A DNA stretch of 10,932 bases from positions 1 to 10,932 of the forward strand of contig DOEX01000127.1 of NCBI GenBank assembly GCA_003532515.1. The letters run 5' to 3'. Origin of the DNA: Anaerolineaceae bacterium (GTDB taxonomy: Bacteria > Chloroflexota > Anaerolineae > Anaerolineales > Anaerolineaceae). A program made the translations under genes and the position numbers. Shown here piece after piece: positions 6,507 through 10,932 of this stretch; within the stretch, counting starts at the first letter, position 1, and every line of letters starts with the position of its first letter. Below the pieces are notes generated by a model. The model worked only from the letters and a program-made list of their open reading frames with translations, ran no database searches and had not been told where the DNA came from.

Positions 6507-6692
6507 GCCGCCAAATGGGCAGAGGGCATGCAGGGAGGCTGAAGAGAGGAAAGCCAGACCGCTACCGGACTCAGCGAGAGTGCGGTTGATTGAAATAAGG
6601 GCAATCAGGATAAAGAAAAAAAGCTGGACCTAGGGGCGGTAGCGGTTTCGGGTAGAGCGGCGGAGTTTTGGGGTTGCGGTGTTTTCGGTCAT
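6507..6692 (-). pseudogene. 5' part of the NapH-like gene, interrupted by in-frame TAG at codon 21
   Basis: An ATG at 6692 with AAGGAAG (6696-6702) 3 nt upstream opens the same frame as the polyferredoxin. It reads 20 residues (MTENTATPKLRRSTRNRYRP), then TAG at 6630-6632, then VQLFFFILIALIS, a first membrane helix, and LHALCPFGGV, the family's first Cys motif, joining the 3' part without a frame change. The full gene would be 283 codons, normal for the family. The basic start followed by a [WRL]VQL-helix is what relatives look like, and a single base change (for example TGG or CAG to TAG) explains the stop. Possibilities: a true nonsense mutation, a sequencing or assembly error, or re-initiation or read-through. 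No frameshift or further stop is seen, so any inactivation is recent. Confidence 0.8.
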
Positions 6693-6715
6693 AGGCTTCC
6701 TTACCATTGATTAAT

Positions 6716-6742
6716 GAAAGCCCCTGCAGAGCAAGGGCTTTC
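6716..6742 (-). terminator. Hairpin between the DUF2202 and NapH-like genes
   Basis: GAAAGCCC (6716-6723) and GGGCTTTC (6735-6742) form a perfect 8-bp stem with an 11-nt loop, 20 nt beyond the stop of the DUF2202 gene. On the - strand the stem is followed by ATTAATCA rather than a T run, so termination may be partial and the downstream NapH-like gene (start 24 nt beyond) could still receive some transcripts. It may also act as an mRNA-stabilising 3' hairpin. Confidence 0.5.
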
Positions 6743-6761
6743 TGTTTATTATAAACTGAAG

Positions 6762-7331
6762 TTAATTGGCGCAGGCTTCGAATGCCGGCAAGTGGTTGTT
6801 GAGGGAAGCAGCCTGCAAGCGGGTATAGACGCGGATGAGGGCAGGGTTGCTGGTTTTTGCCAACAGCTCATCGTAAAGCGCCGCATCGGCGATTTCCAGG
6901 TCAACGCCCATCTGGCAAGCTTCGGCGAGGTTCGTGTAGGTGAATTCGAAGACCTCACCGGTGTTTTCTGGCACTTCCACACCATAGCGTTCAGCCACGC
7001 GAATAAGAGCAGAGCTGTGCTGCTGCTCAGCGCGGACAATCCGTGTGAAGGGCACCTGGGAGCCTAAGGTATCCAGGACTGCCTGGTAGGTGTTCATAGC
7101 CATATATTCTTCGAGAATGGCTTCCTGGAGGTCAGATGCTTCCTCTTCAGTCAGGGAGGTTGGCACGGCGGTGAAAGGGGTAACGCCATTGCTGGTTCCA
7201 CCCTGACGGGTGTTTCCGGGACCGCGACGGGCGGAATCAAAGGCAGCCTGGGTAGGTTGGGTGAAGAAACTGGCGCCGACGAAAGCGACCAACAGAGCCA
7301 AGATTATTATTTTACTTATGTTAGTTTTCAT
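6762..7331 (-). CDS. Exported DUF2202 ferritin-like protein
   Basis: 189 residues. A signal peptide (about 1-30: basic start, hydrophobic 8-23, cleavage near TQAA) shows export. A Gly/Arg/Asn-rich linker (35-50) leads to a four-helix ferritin-like domain (about 60-187) of the DUF2202 type. Likely diiron ligands are Glu74/Glu75 in EEYMAMNTY, Glu102 and His105 in AEQQH, Glu146 in DLEIAD, and Glu155 and/or His180 in the last helices (NNHLPAFEAC); the assignment of individual ligands is inference. There are two cysteines (139, 187). Family members are thought to bind iron or act as peroxidases or oxidases, but their reaction is not established. The start has GGAG (7341-7344) 9 nt upstream. The next genes on this strand are the polyferredoxin and its partner, so this protein may be the extracytoplasmic redox partner, perhaps in iron handling or oxygen defence. 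Confidence 0.88.
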   Translation of the reverse strand: MKTNISKIIILALLVAFVGASFFTQPTQAAFDSARRGPGNTRQGGTSNGVTPFTAVPTSLTEEEASDLQEAILEEYMAMNTYQAVLDTLGSQVPFTRIVRAEQQHSSALIRVAERYGVEVPENTGEVFEFTYTNLAEACQMGVDLEIADAALYDELLAKTSNPALIRVYTRLQAASLNNHLPAFEACAN

Positions 7332-7649
7332 TTTTTTATTCTCCTGTATTCAATGAAGGGGATTCTAAAGGAGAGTTATTTAGAGAATCTTTAGAAAGAA
7401 GGAAGATTGGGTGAATCTTTTCTTCGCTGGTGGTTGGGCTGTTCTTGTTGATTGGAAGCAGGCTGATTTGTGTGGAACATTCCAAAGCGTAAACGGATGG
7501 AAGGATAAGGGCGAGAAGTGGATACATCTGCGGTGATGAGCAAAGTCAAGAAAAATATCGATGGATAGGGTCAATTTGCTTGTCGAATCGATTTGCAGCC
7601 TCTCACTCGAGTACTATACTTGTGCGCATTCCATAACCAAGAGGTCAGC
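7332..7649. other. Divergent intergenic region (318 nt) between DUF2202 and GNAT genes
   Basis: It holds the two divergent start regions. For the - strand, TTGACT at 7549-7544 is a good -35 hexamer, but the -10 (TGTATC, 17 nt on) is poor; it would give a leader of about 180 nt. For the + strand see the promoter at 7593-7620. Small open frames on the - strand in this region lack ribosome sites and resemble nothing, so no gene is called. Confidence 0.5.
7593..7620 (+). promoter_or_regulatory. Candidate promoter of the GNAT gene
   Basis: TATACT at 7615-7620 matches the -10 consensus at five of six positions; TTGCAG at 7593-7598 is a weak -35 at 16-nt spacing. The start codon follows 29 nt after the -10, giving a short leader with GAGG at 7641-7644. 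Confidence 0.4.
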
Positions 7650-8198
7650 ATGCCCACACCCAACTTTACAATCCGAGATGAAACTCCCTCTGACTACACC
7701 GCCATCAGTGAACTCACCCTTGAAGCTTTTCGTCCGTTAAACTTTCCTGAGTTGACTGAACATTTTGTGATCGAAGCCTTGCGGGCAGCGGGAGCTCTAA
7801 CCATCTCACTGGTGGCTGAAATTGACGGTCGTGTGATCGGGCACATCGCCTTTTCGCCCATAACGATTCCTGATGACACTCCGGGTTGGTACGGGCTGGG
7901 GCCCGTCTCGGTCTTGCCGGAATACCAGCGCCAGGGCATTGGCAAAACTCTGATCGCTGAGGGCTTGGCGCGCCTCCAGGCGCTGGGTGCCCGCGGCTGC
8001 TGCCTGGTGGGTCATCCTGAGTATTATGGTAAAGTCGGTTTCATCCATCCGGATGGACTTTCGCACGAGGGTGTCCCCCCAGAGGTTTTCTTTGCGATTT
8101 CGTTCGACGGAGCCTATCCCCAGGGAGTGATCAGCTTCCATGATGGCTTCCAAGCCAAGTCCAGCCCAGTCTCCTCTGGTCATACCGATCTTGTATAG
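7650..8198 (+). CDS. GNAT-family N-acetyltransferase (YhbS-like)
   Basis: 182 residues, one GNAT domain. Seen: the N-terminal IRDETPSDYTAISELTLEAF strand-helix, the strand LVAEIDGRVIGHIAFSPI, the core motif VSVLPEYQRQGIGKTLI, in which Q93-R-Q-G-I-G98 is the acetyl-CoA pyrophosphate-binding loop, and GHPEYYGKVGF (121-131), characteristic of the YhbS/COG3153 subgroup. This cytoplasmic enzyme transfers acetyl from acetyl-CoA to an amine; the acceptor is unknown. The ATG at 7650 is preferred because GAGG lies 5 nt upstream and the domain starts at once; a TTG 19 codons upstream would place the candidate promoter's -35 inside the gene. Single-gene unit, followed by hairpins at 8231-8301. Unrelated in function to its neighbours as far as can be seen. 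Confidence 0.88.
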   Translation: MPTPNFTIRDETPSDYTAISELTLEAFRPLNFPELTEHFVIEALRAAGALTISLVAEIDGRVIGHIAFSPITIPDDTPGWYGLGPVSVLPEYQRQGIGKTLIAEGLARLQALGARGCCLVGHPEYYGKVGFIHPDGLSHEGVPPEVFFAISFDGAYPQGVISFHDGFQAKSSPVSSGHTDLV

Positions 8199-8230
8199 TT
8201 GGTACCTCGGGCGGAAAGCGATGTAGGCAA

Positions 8231-8301
8231 AGCGTTGTTGGCAATGACCGTTATTGCTACTACGCTACAACCCGAACTGATTCGTCCTGTCAGGGTTTTT
8301 T
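8231..8301 (+). terminator. Imperfect long hairpin followed by a second stem with T6, downstream of the GNAT gene
   Basis: Hairpin 1: 8231-8245 pairs with 8253-8266 (outer AGCGT/ACGCT and inner GCAAT/ATTGC, with two T-T mismatches and one bulged G). Hairpin 2: CCC plus CTGA (8271-8280, with a bulged GAA) can pair with TCAGGG (8290-8295), directly followed by TTTTTT (8296-8301). The second stem with its T tract is the likely terminator, about 75-100 nt beyond the GNAT stop. The remaining 150 nt to the next gene (8302-8452) is AT-rich leader with no promoter I can assign firmly. Confidence 0.4.
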
Positions 8302-8452
8302 CACACAGGAGCGAGAAAAAAGCGCCATTTTGTGTTTTTTTCTTCCCATAATTTGGCTGGTGATAAAATGAAAATGAACTTTCTAATCTAAGTTTTAAAA
8401 ATCTTATCCAACCGATTTCCAATAACCAGTCTTACAATTCCGGGAGGCTTCA

Positions 8453-9103
8453 ATGAATACAAAAATCAATCTAAGCTTTGCAGGCGTCTTGAATTTCGCC
8501 CGTTTTGCACAAAGGATATTGATTGTTTTAGTACTATTGGTTGTAACATGTGCTGCTGCCAATGTTAATGTTGAAGCCCAGACAGTGAGTGAAACCGCCG
8601 CACAACAAAACGCACCCGGAAGCGAAACGATGCTTGACCCCGTCCCTGGAGGACCAGGATTTATTATGGTCAGCGTTTTTGCTTTCAAACCATATTACAA
8701 TCAACCAAATTCACAAGCTTATTCAGTTACAGTCCTCTACAACCCAAGCACAACTGAAACGACCGACTCTGTGGCTGCCATAACTCTGCCTCATGGAGCA
8801 ACCATCACGAAATTGACCCTATACTTTGAAGACAAATCCGAGTACGATGCCACTTTATATCTTGCCAGGGCGGGTGGACAAGGTTCAAGTGAAACACTAA
8901 CATCTTTTGCTACCACTGGCTCGCAATCAGGATTTCGATCTCTATCCAATCCAGGCACTATTTCATACCCAATTGTGGATAATCAAAATTATAGTTACCT
9001 TGTGGGGATATTTATTCCCAAAAATGTTTTAAGAGATATCGGAATTTCAAACGTGCGGATTGATTACGAATACTCAGTCTACACGCCTGCGATCATGAGA
9101 TAG
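8453..9103 (+). CDS. Secreted protein of unknown function with a xYTPxIxR C-terminal tail
   Basis: 216 residues. The N-terminus is long and basic (R17, R21), with a hydrophobic core at 22-37 and a likely cleavage site after VEA (about residue 42), so it is exported. The mature part is rich in Thr, Ser, Tyr and beta-prone segments (IMVSVFAFKPYY, ATITKLTLYFED, YSYLVGIFIPKN, ISNVRIDYEYSVY), suggesting a beta-sandwich; no cysteine remains after the signal, and no catalytic motif is visible. I do not recognise a named family. It ends SVYTPAIMR, which aligns without gaps to the tails of the SdrD-like (KIFLPIIKR) and beta-helix (RLFLPSILR) proteins. The start is fixed by GGGAGG (8442-8447) 5 nt upstream. 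It stands alone on this strand, between the GNAT gene and the convergent cold shock gene. Confidence 0.8.
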   Translation: MNTKINLSFAGVLNFARFAQRILIVLVLLVVTCAAANVNVEAQTVSETAAQQNAPGSETMLDPVPGGPGFIMVSVFAFKPYYNQPNSQAYSVTVLYNPSTTETTDSVAAITLPHGATITKLTLYFEDKSEYDATLYLARAGGQGSSETLTSFATTGSQSGFRSLSNPGTISYPIVDNQNYSYLVGIFIPKNVLRDIGISNVRIDYEYSVYTPAIMR

Positions 9104-9222
9104 CCTGACTTTCTGACCGGGCTGATCTTGTGCAGCAGACTCACTTGATACTGCGTGAGAGGCTTCTCATCAAGAGGATATTGGTGCGAACCTGCTGAAA
9201 TGAAAAACATAGGAATTGATTA

Positions 9223-9256
9223 AAAAAAGACTGACCCTGATGGATCAGCCTTTTTT
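9223..9256 (-). terminator. Strong rho-independent terminator of the cold shock gene
   Basis: On the - strand AAAAAAGG-CTGATCC pairs with GGGTCAG-TCTTTTTT over 15 bp (13 Watson-Crick, two G-U) with a 4-nt loop and a T tract, 19 nt beyond the stop of the cold shock gene. On the + strand the two G-U pairs become A-C mismatches, so it is better matched to the - strand transcript, though it may also weakly stop + transcription from the gene ending at 9103. Between 9104 and 9222 only a minor interrupted stem (CTTGAT/ATCAAG, 9148-9176) is seen. Confidence 0.85.
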
Positions 9257-9275
9257 GATGTTGGTTTAGTGTTAA

Positions 9276-9488
9276 CTAAAGCGGTTTTACATCCTGAGCC
9301 TGAGGACCTTTTGGACCTGCAGTTACGGTGAATTCCACTTGCTGGTTTTCCTGCAAGCTTTTATAACCTTCGGTAGTGATGGCGCTGAAATGTACAAAGA
9401 CATCCTTCTCACCTGAATTGGGAGTGATGAAACCAAAACCCTTTTCACTATTGAACCATTTGACGGTTCCAACCTGACGTTCTGACAT
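9276..9488 (-). CDS. csp: Cold shock protein (CspA family)
   Basis: 70 residues, full length for the family. It begins MSERQVGTVKWFNSEKGFGF: the cold shock domain with RNP1 (KGFGFI, 16-21) and RNP2 (VFVHF, 30-34), the aromatic RNA-binding surface. It ends with GPKGPQAQDVKPL, as in typical CspA-type proteins. These cytoplasmic proteins bind single-stranded RNA and DNA and melt mRNA structure. The ATG at 9488 has AAGGA about 9 nt upstream. A leader of roughly 100 nt follows the candidate promoter, in keeping with the long structured leaders of cold-shock mRNAs; it contains a CATCCGGATG palindrome (9542-9551). A strong terminator follows, so this is a single-gene unit. Which csp paralogue it is cannot be decided. 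Confidence 0.95.
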   Translation of the reverse strand: MSERQVGTVKWFNSEKGFGFITPNSGEKDVFVHFSAITTEGYKSLQENQQVEFTVTAGPKGPQAQDVKPL

Positions 9489-9592
9489 AATTATTGATCC
9501 TTTCTGAATCGAAAAACAAATTGATTTTTACTGGGGGTTTACATCCGGATGACAAGCACTTTGAAGAGCAAACTACCAATTTCTAATGTAGA

Positions 9593-9621
9593 AATATAAC
9601 ATATCTTCCATGAATAGTAAA
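9593..9621 (-). promoter_or_regulatory. Candidate promoter of the cold shock gene
   Basis: On the - strand TTTACT (9621-9616) and TATATT (9598-9593) are separated by exactly 17 nt. Each resembles the sigma70 consensus (four and five of six). Transcription would start near 9586, giving a leader of about 98 nt. Confidence 0.5.
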
Positions 9622-9776
9622 TATCAATTTAGGTGGAATTTTGCGTGGGGTAGAAGTATAAAAAATCCTTTGATCATGCTCTACTCCCGCCGGTCGACTG
9701 ACCACGCGAGGAGTTTGTTGTCTGGCTCTCATTCATCTGTTCTGAGTTTTGAATAATTCATTAAGAATATAATTTC

Positions 9777-9811
9777 AACTGGAGAAGATCATCTAGATAT
9801 CTTCTCCAGTT
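9777..9811. terminator. Perfect 13-bp stem-loop 35 nt beyond the beta-helix gene
   Basis: AACTGGAGAAGAT (9777-9789) and ATCTTCTCCAGTT (9799-9811), loop of 9 nt. By position it ends the - strand beta-helix gene (stop at 9846). By sequence the better T-rich tail (TTTTGTTTATT including the stem end) lies on the + strand; on the - strand the tail is only TTGAAATTAT. It may work in both directions or belong to a + strand transcript. Confidence 0.7.
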
Positions 9812-9845
9812 TTGTTTATTAATTTTGAGATTTTGCCGAACTGGT

Positions 9846-10932
9846 TTATCTCAGAATCGAAGGCAAGAAAAGCCTGAAACCAGAAAAATCTGCTTCGTAA
9901 GCACCCATGTCACAAACTGCCAGTCCATCTCCGTCGCCATCGACAGGACGGGGATAACCGCGTTGGTCAATCACCGCACAGGTGGTCGGATCGCCAGTGT
10001 CTATTGCTGAACTTTCCGCGCCAAGGGCATGGGTCTGGGTGAAACCGCCATTGCTTGCCAGTGGCTGTAATTTTGGATCAGCAGAGCTGTTACCGGTACC
10101 AGGATATCCTCCCTGGATGATACTGTAACTAATCGTTGTGGTACTTCCAGCTCCATTTGTTAACTGGTTTGTCGTATTTGCCCAGAAAATGGTATTGATC
10201 AGCGTTGGATTGCTATATTTACTCATAATCCCTCCGCCAAAACTTGTTGCCGAGTTTCCATAGAACGTGACGTTTATTAAAAGAGGGCTGCTGAAGGAGT
10301 TATACATACCTCCTCCAAACGAGCTTACATTTTCGGAAAAGGTCACATTTATAAAATCGGAATGACTCTCATCGTTATATACTCCTCCGCCTGATGATGC
10401 TGAGTTTCCCCAAAAAGTGATTTTCGATAGCTCAGGGTTACTGAAATTGTTAAATATTCCTCCGCCAGAACCAGCTGAGTTTCCTTCAAAGGAAATATCT
10501 GTTAGCACAGCATTGCTGTAGTTATTAAACATCCCGCCACCACTGTTATAGCCTTCGTTTCGAGTAAAGGTCACATTATTAAGGTGAGGTTCGCTATAAT
10601 CGCTATACATTCCTCCACCATAATTAACGGCTCTGTTCTCAAAAAAAGTAACGTTGCTCAGCAAGGGAGTGCTACCGTTGGATATATGCAAGCCGCCGCC
10701 ATTGTTGTGAGCCCCATTTGCAGAGAAGGTAACATTTGTCAGCCAGAGAATACTATTATCTTGGCTATACATCCCACCGCCATCTGTGGCAAAGTTATTC
10801 TGGAAGGTTACGTTAGTCAGCGCGGGTGAACTATATTCGTTATACATACCGCCGCCGTCTCGTTCTGCGGTGTTCCCAGAAAATGTGACGTTAGTTAGCG
10901 TAGGGTAGGAGAAAAAAGTGTTGAATAACCCA
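9846..10932 (-). CDS. Secreted parallel beta-helix protein with choice-of-anchor Q-like region (C-terminal part; N-terminus beyond the window)
   Basis: At least 361 residues. The frame is open to the right edge, and the sequence before the first methionine (10847) continues the same repeat (TLTNVTFSGNTAERDGGG), so the gene starts outside. Ten repeats of 25-27 residues follow the pattern [MIV]-[YF]-N-x-x-S-x-P-x-L-x-N-V-T-F-x-x-N-x-A-x-x-x-GGG, a right-handed parallel beta-helix with a glycine-rich turn and Asn/Thr ladder. Then come a non-repeating closing segment (IIQGGYPG...) and SSAIDTGDPTTC, DQRGYPRP, DGDGDGLAVCDMGAYE, the choice-of-anchor Q-type region with a Ca-binding-like Asp/Gly stretch and two cysteines. 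The end, RLFLPSILR, matches two other secreted proteins here. Such proteins are surface or extracellular, with polysaccharide or adhesion roles often proposed; no catalytic residues are identified. Confidence 0.88.
   Translation of the reverse strand, partial: GLFNTFFSYPTLTNVTFSGNTAERDGGGMYNEYSSPALTNVTFQNNFATDGGGMYSQDNSILWLTNVTFSANGAHNNGGGLHISNGSTPLLSNVTFFENRAVNYGGGMYSDYSEPHLNNVTFTRNEGYNSGGGMFNNYSNAVLTDISFEGNSAGSGGGIFNNFSNPELSKITFWGNSASSGGGVYNDESHSDFINVTFSENVSSFGGGMYNSFSSPLLINVTFYGNSATSFGGGIMSKYSNPTLINTIFWANTTNQLTNGAGSTTTISYSIIQGGYPGTGNSSADPKLQPLASNGGFTQTHALGAESSAIDTGDPTTCAVIDQRGYPRPVDGDGDGLAVCDMGAYEADFSGFRLFLPSILR

Larger units (their letters stand above)
9489..9845. other. Gene-free 357-nt region: cold shock leader/promoter and structured DNA
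   Basis: From right to left it holds the 3' hairpin at 9777-9811, a GC-rich two-level hairpin at 9683-9714 (ACTCC/GGAGT outside, GGTC/GACC inside) that stands out in AT-rich surroundings, then the promoter and leader of the cold shock gene (9489-9621). No protein-coding frame is supported. The part 9640-9815 could encode a small RNA (see findings). Confidence 0.55.

Noticed and set aside
6630..6632. Pyrrolysine or programmed read-through of the TAG
   Set aside because: No pyl genes or read-through context are visible, and relatives, as far as I know, do not use it at this site. A point mutation or sequence error is simpler.
7336..7527. 63-residue - strand open frame ending 4 nt before the DUF2202 start (starts MYPLLALILPSVYALEC)
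   Set aside because: A short hydrophobic start hints at a leader peptide, but there is no ribosome site and no known similarity, and the frame overlaps the probable 5' leader. Left as non-coding.
1..10932. CRISPR arrays, tRNA or rRNA genes, insertion sequences, phage genes
   Set aside because: No regularly spaced repeats with unique spacers, cloverleaf, rRNA signature, transposase or phage protein could be recognised on either strand. The only periodic sequence is the coding repeat of the beta-helix gene.

Overview
The window reads as chromosome of an anaerobic member of the Chloroflexota, most likely an Anaerolineae-type bacterium. The basis is the gene content: ferredoxin-containing MinD-type ATPases, radical SAM and CGGC proteins, a DUF2202 ferritin-like protein, large secreted SdrD-like and beta-helix proteins, and short C-terminal tails of the type xFLPxIxR. 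The taxonomic call is inference from protein style, because no rRNA or marker gene is present.

Left part (1-3229, all + strand): an iron-sulfur/redox maturation block. Two tandem MinD-superfamily ATPases (the first cut by the window edge, the second with an inserted 2[4Fe-4S] ferredoxin domain) overlap by 4 nt and are followed 2 nt later by a DUF59/MIP18 protein. After a 172-nt gap come a CGGC-domain protein and a radical SAM enzyme 10 nt apart. Together they suggest ATP-dependent handling of Fe-S or metal cofactors. The ATPase pair resembles the one in the 'orange protein' (ORP) type operons of anaerobes, but no NifX/ORP gene is visible here.

Middle (3230-7331): a 632-nt gene-free stretch with a perfect palindrome, then genes on the - strand. 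The first is a secreted protein with two SdrD B-like domains. Further right is an envelope redox set read in the order DUF2202 ferritin-like protein, NapH-like membrane polyferredoxin, and an unknown membrane-anchored protein that overlaps the polyferredoxin by 4 nt. The polyferredoxin gene carries an in-frame TAG at codon 21, so it is either broken, mis-sequenced or re-started. A 35-bp direct repeat (33/35 identical) lies just downstream of both the SdrD-like gene and the unknown redox-set gene.

Right part (7332-10932): a YhbS-like GNAT acetyltransferase (+), an unknown secreted protein (+), a cold shock protein (-) with a good promoter and a strong terminator, a 357-nt gap with strong hairpins, and the C-terminal part of a secreted parallel beta-helix protein with a choice-of-anchor Q-like region (-), which runs off the right edge.

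The most striking pattern is that three unrelated secreted proteins (SdrD-like, the unknown at 8453-9103 and the beta-helix protein) all end at the very C-terminus with the same gapless pattern, hydrophobic-[FY]-[LT]-P-x-I-x-R. The other exported proteins in the window lack it. This looks like a C-terminal sorting or anchoring signal.
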